Source: Nematopogon swammerdamellus (lineage: Eukaryota > Arthropoda > Insecta > Lepidoptera > Adelidae). Taken from it: a stretch of 64,000 nt of DNA. A program made the translations under genes and the position numbers. Where the stretch lies: assembly GCA_946902875.1 (NCBI GenBank), contig OX336340.1, forward strand, positions 9,011,739 through 9,075,738, written 5' to 3'. Every line of letters begins with the position of its first letter. Positions within the stretch are counted from its first letter, which is position 1. Shown here piece by piece: positions 1 through 11,221 of this stretch. Under the pieces are notes generated by a model that was not told the origin of the DNA, did no database searches, and worked only from the letters and a program-made list of their open reading frames with translations.

Positions 1-328
1 CGGTAGTTCGGTGGTCACCAACGATCGAGAAGAAATCTCCAAAGTTAAGCAACGTATGGTGCGTTCGAACTTGGATGAGTGACTATTCGACCATTGAGGC
101 TGGTCGTGGTTCAGATTCCTCGGTTCCTTCTCTTAACTTATATGGTTTAACTCGTCCAGATTGATCCGCCACACTGAATGAAGAGTTGAATCGGTAATGA
201 AACAAGTTTTTGTTTGACATACAGTTCAGTGTAGGCGGTAACCAAAGGGAAATACTAGATCACCAAGGTGTGATGGGCTGATATCACGGGTCTACGTACA
301 CGACCAAGTTCCGGATCCATAAAAAAAA
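1..328 (+). mobile_element. SINE-A, divergent copy
   Basis: This is a diverged copy of the SINE family seen best at 11803-12179 and 63505-63889. It keeps the 5S-like block (ttaagcaacg, then acttggatgagtgac), the B-box-like tggttcagattcc, the body (cagttcagtgtaggcgg) and the tail gggctgatatcacgg, and ends in a poly-A run at about 320-328. It starts at or before the window edge, inside a CdsA intron or upstream of the exon at 628. Confidence 0.75.
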
Positions 329-627
329 TTTAACTTATGGATGGTTTTTACGTAAACGCAAGGACAGAGAAATTTATTATAGAACTTCACAATTACTTTA
401 CAGTTGTGTGCAAGGCGCATGCATGTGCATGGCATGTGTGTATGGCGCACCATGTATTTATAAAATAAAGGTTGACTGTAAGAAACCATTCATAGTGATA
501 AGTCCGCATTTCTCCACACAGCCATATTATTTTCTTTCTCTTCATGTATGGTTTTTCTTTTGAATAGTGCACGGTAAAGTGTATCCATTGTATTCAACTT
601 TGAAATGCAGTGTAATTTGTTGTTCAG

Positions 628-756
628 CTGGGAGTGGACAGCCTGCGCATGTACCCGTTCATGGTGCACTCGCTGGCGCTGAGTGTGTTCAGCAGTGTGA
701 TCGGACCCTTCGGCGGCTTCTTCGCTTCTGGCTTCAAGCGCGCCTTCAAGATCAAG
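628..756 (+). CDS. CdsA: CDP-diacylglycerol synthase, internal exon (first half of signature)
   Basis: This exon of phosphatidate cytidylyltransferase reads 43 codons in phase 0, from a tgttcag acceptor to a GTATCT donor at 757. The enzyme converts CTP and phosphatidate to CDP-diacylglycerol and pyrophosphate in the ER membrane, feeding phosphatidylinositol and cardiolipin synthesis. The translation contains a membrane segment ([18 protein letters not shown]) and ends in [10 protein letters not shown], which is the first half of the family signature S-x-x-K-R-x4-K-D. The next exon supplies the Asp and the rest, so the splice junction cuts the signature between Lys and Asp. Upstream exons (roughly the N-terminal 70% of the usual ~450 residue protein) lie outside the window. 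Identification is firm; boundaries come from splice consensus and reading frame only. Confidence 0.95.
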
Positions 757-2211
757 GTATCTATAACTATCTTCAAGGAAAAACACTTGTGACCAATCCT
801 ATATACAGTAGGCGACCTATCGACAGTCCGGCACGCCCAGTAGTCTGGCATTTTTAACCTCAGCTGACCCGCTCTATAATCCGGCACTACTGCCGGATTA
901 TAGAGCGGGGGATTCGGGTGAGCATAGCAAAATTTGCTCTCGCGCTGAGGTCCGGCCCCGACCTTGACAGCGAAACTACGCGTCTGTTTTTTTTTGTTGA
1001 ATTACGTAGTGTGTCACATATGTACTTACATAAATGCTTTATACAAATCCAATAATCCGGCAGTTCCAGCAATCCGGCATAGGCTAAAAAATTTCAGTGC
1101 CGAATTACCGAGCACCTACAGTACTATGAATCTGTCGAAGCTAAAGTTTAGTCATAGTCTGTTTTTTGAGTGGACAAAGTTGTATCACTCTGCAGACACA
1201 ATTTTGACAAAACTCCATGACGGGCCATGATAAGTATTGCAATACAATAAGTGGGTCGTTATCCACTACCTCTGACTACGTATTCGGAAGAACCAACACG
1301 CGTGCTCCATCCGTCTAGGTGTTAACGTGAGCTAAGGCAGGTCTTCATGTAGTGAAATAAAAAGGAATTAATGTAAATGCAAGTGCGTAGTACTCGTAAC
1401 CGACGAGCATGCATGAAGAACATTATGGGAGTGGAAGAGGCGGCAGAGGTGTGTCAGGATCGTGGCACGTGGAGATCCGATGTCTCTGCCTACCCCACCG
1501 GAAAACAGACGTGACGCTATGTATGTATGTATGTAGCATCAAGGCCATACGATAACACGTGCATGTGACATTATTATGACAAAACACACATTTGCAGGTA
1601 GCAAATATTTTTATGTCTTCAATGAAATCACATGTCCATATTCAAATGTACAATGTTACTGTAAATATGGAGTGTTGTGATAATGTGGGAGAAACATTAG
1701 CATGTGATGCAGGTTAAAAGGAGCAACGTTAAGCTATAATTTTTACTATTCAACAAGCTACTTCACCGTACTTTGCCCAGCGTTGTGTTGAATTGATTTT
1801 AAACTTGGATGTTTCACTGCAACGTTGTATTTGTGTAGTTTTTTACAACTAGAATGATAAAAAAAGCTATGGACGCCGGACTGTCAAATGCTTGTATGAT
1901 AACTAGCGTCGCCGAGTTGCGGGGAGTGGAGTGTACTATATTCCACTAAGTATTCCACTATTGTGAACACTAAACTTGGCTGTAGTGTTTATACACGTAA
2001 ACACAGATCATGCGGGCATTTTAAACAGGTTTTTGCGAACGCGGCTGATGACAGACTGAGGGGCCAGCGCGCGACCGTCCAATGAAACAAGTATGCTTTT
2101 ACTTATATCGTGTTACGCTGGCGAGGATAGGGTTCGGGATCCATAGTTTTTTTTATCGTTCTTGGTTTACAATGTTACTGTGCATTCGATGATGTGCGTG
2201 TTGTGCGCCAG
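757..2211 (+). other. CdsA intron with MITE-like sequence and perfect hairpin
   Basis: This is an intron of phase 0 with a GT...AG boundary. It contains a short MITE-like segment at about 803-1125, built of repeated variants of aatccggca with a perfect hairpin in the middle, and a small TATG repeat at 1515-1534. The outer ends (tacagtagg near 806 and cctacagta near 1122) are inverted matches, so a pogo/Tigger-type MITE is possible. No other coding sequence is seen. Confidence 0.6.
868..909. repeat. Perfect 19 bp stem hairpin
   Basis: The arms 868-886 and 891-909 are exact inverted copies (cccgctctataatccggca and its complement) with a 4 nt loop (ctac). It sits inside the MITE-like intron segment. 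Confidence 0.9.
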
Positions 2212-2346
2212 GACTTCGGGGACGTGATTCCTGGGCACGGAGGCATCATGGACCGGTTCGACTGCCAGTTCCTCATGGCCACCTTCGTCAACGTCTACAT
2301 CACCAGCTTCATCCGCACCGCCACTCCGCAGAAACTCCTGCAGCAG
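2212..2346 (+). CDS. CdsA: CDP-diacylglycerol synthase, internal exon (second half of signature)
   Basis: This 45-codon exon, phase 0 on both sides, runs from a gcgccag acceptor (AG at 2210-2211) to a donor at 2347. It begins [17 protein letters not shown], which completes the CDP-DAG synthase signature (K-D-x-G-x2-I-P-x-H-G-G-x-x-D-R-x-D). The Asp and His-Gly-Gly residues in this family lie at the metal and nucleotide site. A membrane segment follows ([15 protein letters not shown]) and then the start of the cytosolic tail ([11 protein letters not shown]). The donor reads cag/gtgacc, a weak match to consensus, and is followed within four bases by a 31-base C run. The open frame continues past the donor into the poly-C, but that part is intron. 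Confidence 0.96.
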
Positions 2347-2349
2347 GTG

Positions 2350-2350
<1 letters not shown>

Positions 2351-2381
<31 letters not shown>
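2351..2381 (+). repeat. 31-base poly-C tract beside a splice donor
   Basis: An uninterrupted run of C begins four bases after the GT of the CdsA donor at 2347-2348. The complementary strand is poly-G. Confidence 0.98.
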
Positions 2382-2384
<3 letters not shown>

Positions 2385-2434
2385 TTCTGCCTTCGCGCCT
2401 CTTGGCGGAGATATAACTGCAACGGGACTACTTG

Positions 2435-2708
2435 TTTTTTTTTATTATGTAATCCTGTATAGGGGCTGAGTCGGAGGGGCCAAAGCACATGCTCCGACCA
2501 GCCAATATCATCTCCGAGAAGGTAGGTGACATACCGGAGACTTCCCTGGATTGCTGGCTATACTGAACTAGAGGAGAACACAGCCGAGATGCTTTGCAGC
2601 CATCTTACATCCAGTACGGTGGTACCAAACCAGTCGGCTACAATTTGAGTAAGGGGCAAGGGAAGGGACCTACAGTTTTGCACCGGCTCCGAACGGTGAA
2701 GCAGCAGG
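2435..2708 (-). mobile_element. SINE-B, full length
   Basis: On the minus strand this reads from tgcttcaccgttcgg through cctacagt / cccttgcccctt and ggtaccaccgtactgg to ctccgactcagcc, then an A-rich tail. The same 5' boundary recurs at 13800 and 42767, so it is probably the true 5' end. It lies in the last CdsA intron, opposite to the gene. Confidence 0.85.
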
Positions 2709-3179
2709 TATTTTATATCCAACATCTAGTACTGTATTAGTGACGCGATTATCTCTGTCAGCCTGAATATGGCTCTGACAGTCCATCTGTGAGACTGCTG
2801 GTGTATTACCAAAGTTTCGCGATAAACTTTTAAAAGAAGATATAACCATGCATATCACAATAAAGACTGGACTCGGTGAAAGAGCGACGTGTAACATTTT
2901 GTTTTCCGTTGAACCTTCATAATTAAACTGAGGTAACTTCTCGTAAATAGCGACACCAATAAGTTTCGTGTGGTACATACGCACACCTAAAATAAACTGC
3001 CACAATGTTACTGGAATTTCTTGGCCTTCCTTCCTAACATTGACTTCATCATATTCAGATAGAAATATAAAAAAAATCTGTGGTTTCAGAGAAATTGACA
3101 TTTTGAGTCATGTAACTTTTTTGAATTTGGCGTGCATCTTAGAAATGCAATATGCCAACTATACAATGTATATTCGCAG

Positions 3180-3272
3180 GTGTACAATCTGAAGCCGGAG
3201 CAGCAGCTGCAGTTGTTCTACACGCTGAAGGAGTCTCTCGAGAACCGCAACATTCTCAACACTATCACCTAA
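3180..3272 (+). CDS. CdsA: CDP-diacylglycerol synthase, terminal exon
   Basis: The last coding exon follows a tattcgcag acceptor (AG at 3178-3179) and encodes 30 residues beginning VYNLKPEQQLQLFYTLK, ending NILNTIT and a TAA at 3270-3272. This hydrophilic C-terminal tail is typical of animal CDP-DAG synthases and faces the cytosol. With the exons at 628 and 2212 it gives the final 118 residues. All three exons are in phase 0. The sequence has no frameshift or stop, so the gene looks intact. Confidence 0.94.
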   Translation: MYNLKPEQQLQLFYTLKESLENRNILNTIT

Positions 3273-3700
3273 ACACTATCCGAACACATCCCACCCGACA
3301 CAAGTACACTTATCCCTCCAGCAAGCAAACATTCATTTATCTAAAACGCATCATTCACGAGCGATCATAGTATCGGTTTTGGACATTTTGATTGTAGACC
3401 GGTAAGTGAATTCGGTTGTTTTGAACGACTAACATATTATGGATGTACATGTTCAGTGGTGTTAAACCACCAAACATGTATTTTAACCGCTCGCATGTTA
3501 GGGCGTGGAGTACTAACAAAGGTGCTGCCAACGTGCTAGCCAACATGCTAGCCAGCACGATCGGTCGTGAATGACTGTTTTAAACTCGATCTGACTGAAC
3601 ATTTTAAACTAGAAATATGAACAGTAACTAACAATTATATTATAAAAATTGAATTATTCAATTTGTATAGGAAATAAAATATTCATGGCATAGACGCCGC
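3273..3700 (+). promoter_or_regulatory. CdsA: CdsA 3' UTR with poly(A) signal
   Basis: Noncoding sequence follows the stop codon. The first good AATAAA is at 3673-3678 with a GT-rich stretch (ggcggtgtgaggtg) about 35 bases later, which would make a UTR of about 420 bases. Another AATAAA at 4480-4485 could serve a longer form. Confidence 0.55.
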
Positions 3701-5295
3701 CCTCTCGGCGGTGTGAGGTGAGAAGAGGTAATCACTCCATCTCTTTGGTGATGGGAAACAACATGAGGAAACTTTAGCAATGCCAAATTATATGTGTACA
3801 ATTTATTGGTTTTGATGTATTCCCGTAGATGGCGCATACATGACTTCCATACTAATTGAATAATTTGTATTAATTATGAACATGGTTCTTGATTCCTGTT
3901 GCATCTTTTGTATTTTTTTATAAACATATCGAACATTCTCATCTTGTAACCCTGTTCTTTCTTTCTGAAAATTATTCCGCCACCTTTGGGATCAAAAGAG
4001 GTAATCGGAAAGTTGGTTACACATTATTTAAAACATTCTAATATCATATAAATTATTACAAAGTAGATTGTAGGGTTGGTGTCGAAATAACATGTAATAT
4101 GCACGTAGGAGGGTGCTGTAACCCTGTGTGTAAGTGTACTCTTAGATGTGTGTTCTCACATAGGTGTTAGTGAAAAGGTTTTTTGTAATAGTTAATGAGG
4201 GAGCGAATTGTTACAGAACCGAATTTGGAGTATTACGTACATTTTGACTACCTAGTCCCATTTGCCAATCGAAAATAGGTTTACCTGACTATGAATTACT
4301 CTCTGGTCTATCATTGCTATTTACGCATTGCAGAGGATGTACATCACGCTACCATCGCTAAAACAACCTCATTATGACAGCTGTCAGTGTAATGAAAACA
4401 CTAGGACCACGATGTAGGAAAGGAAAAAGGAAAAGGATGTCCTTTCCTACATCGTGCTAGGACTATCTTGTCCTGCATTAATAAACTTATTGCCCTTACC
4501 TGCTGCTGTCGAACAGTATAAAGTTGTATAAAAATGAATGTAGTGTGAGTGTTTGTTGGTGGACGAGATGGGGCTAACTTGTCAGAACTAACCCTCGAGG
4601 TTCAGCCTTATTATTCCGTAAACATTGCACTCTGGTGTTAATATAAAACGGCTCCTAACACTGATAACGAACAAATGGATAAACAAAGTATTCTAAAATA
4701 TCCAAACAAATATTATCAAGCCAGTTATAGTTTAAAATTGTAAATAATAATGAAGAGAGTGTTAGAACAGGGTTGACATGTGAACTGATGATCTGACGTA
4801 CGCACGTACAGCCCCCCAACAATAGAAATCAAATCGTACATCGTATACGCTATTTCGAGTAAAATGAATACTTTGCGACTCTGTAGACATTGTATGTACA
4901 TGGGGGGGGTGAAGTTCTATTTCTCGAGGTAAAAAATTAGTCCAACGAGAAATAGCGCGTTTACTTGATGTAAATTTTGCTACGAAACGAATTGTATTGA
5001 TTTTACTAGAAATTACGTATTAACAATATACGATTTGACTGCCACTGAATTAATTGGTTTTATACCACTGATATACATGTATATAGTTCAATGTTACTGT
5101 TTGGTCAATGTGTTATATTATTTAGGTTGAGCTGACCTGTATGATTTATATTTGAATTAGGATATAATTTCAATTTGCTTTTTTGGGTTAAAATATGTGT
5201 TCAGTTGATTTTAAGAACATTTAGGTAATGGGTTTCATATAATGTGGGTATCAGTTTCACTAGAATCACAATTCATACAACGCAGTTATTTTAGA
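3701..5295. other. No gene seen; AT-rich downstream region
   Basis: This is AT-rich sequence downstream of CdsA. I see no coding sequence or large repeat apart from the small inserted hairpin at 4401-4463. Confidence 0.6.
4401..4463. repeat. Perfect hairpin flanked by 7 bp direct repeats
   Basis: A 17 bp perfect inverted repeat (4408-4424 and 4440-4456, cacgatgtaggaaagga) surrounds a 15 nt purine-rich loop. It is flanked on both sides by the direct repeat ctaggac (4401-4407 and 4457-4463). The layout looks like a very small insertion with target duplication. Confidence 0.8.
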
Positions 5296-5430
5296 TTTTT
5301 TTTTTTACATAATCCGGTATGGTTGGCTGAGTAAGGGCACGTGCTCCGACCGGCCAATGTCACCTCCAAGAAAGTGCCATACCGGAGACTATCCTTTGTA
5401 TTGCTGGCTATACTGGACTAGAGGATAAGA
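5296..5430 (-). mobile_element. SINE-B, 5'-truncated
   Basis: Only the 3' half is present: the tail complement ttttttttacataatccggt, then gtgctccgaccggccaat and the gctggctatactggactag block. It stops at about 5430. Confidence 0.8.
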
Positions 5431-8400
5431 CTAGAGAAATATTTATCATTTGTTGTAGTCTAAAAATGCTTGTTGAAAATTTCTTCATTTAAGTTTCTCA
5501 ATGTGTTATTTTTATTTATTTATGTGTACATATCATCGTCTCTAATCAGGCCAAATTAATTGTATAAGTTCTAAATGTGGTTGTAGGGCGCAGTGTGATT
5601 GGTGTAGGTACGTCTATTCTTTAACGTTTCTACTTCTGTATGTGGTTAGAAGAAATGACGAGTTGAGTTTGGGGATTTTGTATGAAGTTATTCTCTAATA
5701 TGGCTTAATTTTTCATATTGCAACATTTTAGGGGCTCATGCTGACAATGTTCCTTGTCTATGCAAACATTACAGATTTAATAAATCTATACTCTATTAAA
5801 TCAATTATAGGAACAATCAAATATAATCACAATTTACTTGATCATACTTACATAATTAAAAACATGGAACAGAAAATGTGAGTTGAATGCGTAAAGCCAT
5901 GCGGAATTCTTTACATTGATGAAATGGAAAAGGACTAACTATGTACTGATATTTCCTTATACTTAGAACTATAATTACTTTAATTCTGATTGCAAAGAAT
6001 TTTCAGAATAGTATTTTTTTGAGAATCTCTACTACTTAGTTAATTTGCTAAGGTTCAGACTTATTTTATGTATTTTAAGTTTATTCGTAATAAATAAAAA
6101 AACACTCCACGGCTGTCAGTCATGGATGAGATAAGGCACCATAGTGCTTTGTATTTCTATGGTTCCCTCTTTTTGTTTAGTTTGCTAGAATCCCTCGAAC
6201 AGTTTTGTTGATGGAGATTGGTAAGATGGACAGACTTAAAATTTCACCTTTTCGATATCCTCGTGTGTGTGGGTGTAGATAATTTGATGGATGATACATG
6301 TGGCTCTGAAAGTGAAGGTTCCTGGCTATATTGCAGGTGTGGGTCGGCATTGTATACCTAGGCCTAGATATAGATAGGTAGAACCTACCTAGATAAACAC
6401 TTAGAGGCATATCTTCGCTTTTGAAGCCTTCCACTACATGTTATTTTTTTTATTTCACATCATTACATCTAAACTGTTTTATGTAACTAAAAGTGCCACT
6501 ATATTATTCCCAGGCGTACCTACGAGTGCAGAACCTTCAAATTATAACATTTATATTTCTTTTCATTTGTGAAAAAATTTGTGAATTTTTTTTAATACAA
6601 ATAGAAGAAAAATCGGGGTGGGTAGAAGTCGGACTACTACCGCTAGTTATTTCGTGAAATTGAACAATTACACGTGCCGCGAACTCGTCGACATGGACGG
6701 GCAATAATGTCGGTGTTGTCACTTGTCAACTGTGTATCTTCTGTCCATTTGTACCACATTTGAGTAGATCGGATGTTGAATTTTGTAGTCACCGCTGCAC
6801 ATCTTGGTCAAGCTGATTCCAGCTGGTTTGATTTTCTTGGGCTTCGTTCTTAAAGCGGTAGCGGCGATCCCTCTCAGCACCCGAGAGTGGTTTTGGTCAA
6901 CCGCAAATGGGATTATTCCTTTTTATTTTGCTCTTCGGTTTCGGCATTTTATTTTCCAATTGTCGCTACAAATTTGTTTATGTCTAAATTTTGTTTGTAT
7001 CAAACTGTCGGCAATACTCTTGTCTGTAAGATACAGTTTAATTTGTCCCAAACGGACAACTAATTTGCTCGCTGGCTCGCTTAGTGAGCGGCGACCGCGC
7101 CTCGACAATTTTTTAGAGCAATTTTCCAGAGGGTATGACGTCATTGGTTATTAACATTATTCTTTAAAAACTCATCACAAACCAGAACTTTTGCATCTTA
7201 TAAACTTTAGTTGCATGAAGCTATCACAAGTACATGTTTTTCTAGAATGACCTCAGAACCAAATGTAAAACGTTCCTCGAATTCACATCAAAAAAGTTAA
7301 GATACTAGTGTATTCAAAATAAATAAATGTTTTGAGTTACATCAGTTTATTTTTAAAGGTGTGATTTCATAACAGCTGTGTGATTTGAATAGTATGTGAG
7401 TGTTTGTGGTTATGTGCATAGTTATGACTATATTTAACATTGTGCAAGCTTCGCTAGTGATAGGGTAGATGTGGTCAGTGTTGGTTATGTTTTTTTAACG
7501 TTGGTCGATTTTGTGTCTATTAGTATTAAAAAAAATTGTTGAATTATTTTGAAAGGTCATTTTAGCTTTTATAGAATGTAAGAGTTGTGTCGCGTAAAAA
7601 AACTGCATATTAAATATTATAGCAGGTAAATTTGCGAATGGCTTCGCACGCTTTTGTGTAATTAATTAGTCACATTCAAAATAATATTAAGGAATTGGTG
7701 TAAGAATGACCCACGACAAATTTAGTTTATTAAATAAATTACTCTAGTGAGTGTCGGCTTGAATGTATGTATACGTTTTAAATGCCAAAATATGAACATT
7801 TTTACAGAAAATGGTAAATTATTAACACAAACAATGTAAAATTAAAAAGCGGTTTTTAAATACTAAATCAATTATAACAAATTTGTAACATCATATACGA
7901 GAGCAAACTTAAAAATATTGACTGTCAGACAGACACTTTAAACATTTAAGGATGAATTGTTTGAATTAAATTGAATTAAATTGAATTGTTTGAACTTGAT
8001 TTAGACATGGAGCATGATCAATATAGTATAGAGTAATGTACAGTACACGGCAGTAAATCGAGCTTTAGAAAGAGACAACCCGGTTGTAGAGCATCGTCTC
8101 TGTCGCAAGTTCCTTTCCAAAAGTATACAATGAAAAGTTCCGAACAAATCAACAGCATTAATATTTCATTGATGATTACAGGAATATTATGACGGTTTTA
8201 AAATTGTACAAAAAATTATATGAAATGATAATTTGACTCAGCAATAATCCGGCGCACGTGCCACCGAAACACCATAACATAACAAGGAGCGGGGAAATCA
8301 TTCCTTCATGTAGGGTGGAATCTTCATGCGCGCGAGTTCAACTCGCAGTCGTATTTCCATTTCATTATAATGTTCTATATATATATATATATATCTCGCT

Positions 8401-9275
8401 CTTTCAACATCTCATTTGGACAAAAAGTCCGGTCCATGCGAACATTATTTCGTGAGAAGTACCTGAGAGACCAAAGTTTTCCAAGTATCATACCGACATT
8501 TTTTACAAAACCTTTTTGGAATGCTTTTAAAAGCCGTGAAACCCTCTGGAGTAGTATTTCAAGTATTGTGCGCTGTCACTTAGTTTGTAAGTTCACAAGC
8601 GGGTAAAATATTACTATTTTAGTACCTGTTTAGTGTGTTAAGCTAACTTACTGATTCATTATTTATATAATATAATGCATACTGTAATGCTGTGTGTTTA
8701 TCATCAAATATTGTCAGAGTAATATATGTAAGGGCGTTGAATGAAGTTGAGTTTAACATCCAAACAAACAGCATAATATTAAAAAAGTATGAAACTTCCT
8801 ATCTGAGGTCACAACTTACCCTCTAAGTGTTTGTATTGTAGCATCTGAAAACATTCTATATTGTGTTTGAAGGTAGGTTAATTAAGTATATTTAATTTTA
8901 AAATGTCAGTTAAAAATAATACTCCAACCTGTGAGTACCATTTAATGGAAATAAAAATAGATTGCACTAAATGGCGAAATGGTTTATATTATTTTCAGCT
9001 GATAACAAATGAATGAATATAAAAAGATGCCCGTTCTTATTGTGCTATGTGGATATTGCGCAGATTGTCGATGCTTATATGTTGCACTATAGATTGTTAA
9101 GGCTTCCTGTGTGTCAGTGACCGAAGACCCTTATATATTTAGGTGCTTTAGTAAATTCCAGGCCAATTGTATACGTAGTCGTAGGAAATTCTAATGCTGA
9201 AGTTCGGTTAGTTTAGGTTACCTTACCTAACCGACGCATTACAATGTGACTAGAATACAGTCTGCCTAGCATTTG
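5431..9275. other. No gene seen; AT-rich intergenic
   Basis: The reading frames here are short and without codon bias. Visible simple repeats are (AT)n at 8376-8394 and a 10 bp ttgaattaaa repeat at about 7961-7998. No RNA gene is recognised. Confidence 0.6.
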
Positions 9276-9278
9276 TAA

Positions 9279-9606
9279 AGCCTAGTTTACACTGAAAAAA
9301 CAATAGCAGTGTTAAAACTATATCCGTCAAAGTTGTAAAAATAACAAATATTGTTGATAATTTTGTTCTTAAAAAAATTATTTACTAAAAAATGCTTCTA
9401 ACAAGTTTTAATAACAATGTTAAATATTATAAATTCATGTATTATGCTATTAGCATTAGTAATAACATTTTTTATCAACATCCTTTGATCTAACTAAACC
9501 GACAACTGATTGGTTGCCGAAAAATGTTATCCACAAAGTTGATGGGCGTGTTACCAAAATAAATTAAATATGTTAAAACAATGTTATCGGCGGTGTGAAC
9601 TAGGCT
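9279..9606. mobile_element. Harbinger-like MITE
   Basis: The ends are inverted: agcctagtttacactg at the left and its near complement (cggtgtgaactaggct) at the right, 14 of 16 matching. Both are flanked by TAA (9276-9278 and 9607-9609), a 3 bp target duplication of the size used by PIF/Harbinger elements. The interior is AT-rich with repeats of aataacaatgtta and no coding capacity. Confidence 0.75.
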
Positions 9607-9609
9607 TAA

Positions 9610-10669
9610 AGCGCATACGTTTACAATTGGCTGCCGACATGCGAGTGTGTATAATGTGATAGCTCTCTCACAAACAACAGTTTTGACTTAACTGTCGTCG
9701 CTGACAACCACAATACACATGTGTCATTTTTACGTAATACATATTATAACTACTAAGGTTAATAACGATAGAACGTAACTTTTACAGCCTACAATTAATG
9801 TTAACTGGTAATCACACACAGTAAAATTACAGCTACGATAGGTAGTGTGTATTTAACCCCTCTTTGCACATGCGATTACATTTTATGTGTGAAAAAATTC
9901 AAAAGAATTTTTTGCTCCGCCAAATCTTTTTGTCAGAGCTTGGACTTATACAGGTTATTGGAGCACATTCACTTGGGGTGATTCGTATTGTGTACTGCCT
10001 GCTGTTAGGGGCTATTTTAGCTGACATGAAAAAAATCATTACAGAAAATAATTGAAAAAATAATAGAAAAATTGAAAAGAAAAAACTTCCTTTAATTCAC
10101 TATAGAGGGTTGTTATTAATTCCACTTGCGATTTTTTTATTCGTTAAGTTAAGGGCAGATTCTGACAGGGAAATTTTTCTGTATGAATTACTCTCAATGT
10201 ATCTTTTTCAACTCATTCAAATAAGCTATGGATTATTGTATTTAAATAACTACTAGCAGCAGTCAGTGAACAATACAATACTACAAGCCAGCAGGTGGTG
10301 TCTCTCGTTAGGATCTCTCAATCTGAACGGACGGTGCGGGACAGTTGCGAAGCTAAGTCCACTGTGTCGATGTGTGTGTGTGTGAGGGTGTGTGTGTGTG
10401 TGTAGTGCGGCGGGTATAAAGGTATAAAGGATATATGAAGATGTGTTGAATGTTAAGATTATTTATTGGTTTAAATTTAATGTGAATTTATGTAATCGAG
10501 TTACATGAATAAAGAGAAGTCTTCTCATTCCTGATGGAAACGTTTTTGTTTTTATTACCTTTGTAAATTGGTTTGCTTTCGTACCTCCAAATAAAATCCC
10601 CTTTTTCGGATTTTGCGACGAAACCCTAAAACAAAAATGTTAGAAAAAGAAAAAAACATTGACTAGTAG
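9610..10669. other. No gene seen; contains GT microsatellite
   Basis: AT-rich, with a (TG)n tract at about 10371-10402 and an AATAAA at about 10508. No coding sequence is supported. Confidence 0.55.
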
Positions 10670-10831
10670 TATAGCGCGGTTTTCTCAACCGTTCACTTCG
10701 AAAGAATGCGGCCCGCACCCTCCGCTCTCCGCCTCCACCGTACGTACTGACGGGCAATTGCGGTGGGGGCGGAGAGCGGAGGGTGCGCGCCGCATTCTTT
10801 CGAAGTGAACGGTTGAGGAAACCGCGCTATA
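10670..10831. repeat. Long GC-rich hairpin (arms ~70 bp)
   Basis: The arms, beginning tatagcgcggttttctcaac and ending in its complement, match nearly perfectly over about 70 bases and enclose a loop of about 20 bases (tacgtactgacgggcaattg). The stem is strikingly GC-rich in its upper half, in an AT-rich setting. TA lies at both ends, so a fully palindromic MITE is one reading. Confidence 0.9.
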
Positions 10832-10910
10832 GAGGTGCGACCCCGGCGACACGTGGGTGACCCCGAGGTGTCCCGTGATCGTCGTCTTCGTAAGGATGTC
10901 TGCACACTAA

Positions 10911-11092
10911 GTGCGTAATGCTCTCCCTCCCCTATATTTCCCCTCAAGTACAGTCTCGGCTCGGATACTTCAAGAGGGGTGATTAGGCACCTGTCAGACA
11001 TGCGCAACTCCCGCCTGCGACCTAATGACCATGGACGTCGTTAGACATCTTATGAATGGCTCGGCGTCACATGTCGCGCTGTGTATAAAAAC
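10911..11092 (+). mobile_element. LINE 3' end fragment (CR1/Jockey type)
   Basis: This resembles the LINE tail at 30745-31018: aatgctctccctcccc, caagtacagtctcgg, the tcaagaggggtgat block, then ccatggacgtcgttagac and a short A-rich end. It is a decayed copy of the last part of ORF2 and the 3' UTR. Confidence 0.7.
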
Positions 11093-11112
11093 AAATTACT
11101 TAAAAAAAAACT

Positions 11113-11221
11113 TGCCATGGCACCTAGTTCACCAAGGCGTGATGGGATGACATCACGGGTGTACTGGGTGATGTAGTCAACTGTGTCAGGCAGTTCGATG
11201 TGGGTTCCATAAAAAAAAAAA
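11113..11221 (+). mobile_element. SINE-A tail fragment
   Basis: Only the last ~110 bases are present: catggcacctagttcacc, tgggatgacatcacggg, and ttccataaaaaaaa. It abuts the LINE tail. Confidence 0.8.

Noticed and set aside
1..120. 5S rRNA gene
   Set aside because: The 5S-like segment is only ~45 bases and is always part of the SINE-A head, without the 5S termini.
2194..2469. Single 91-residue ORF through the CdsA exon, poly-C and beyond
   Set aside because: Homology stops exactly at the splice donor at 2346. The poly-Pro part is read-through into the intron.
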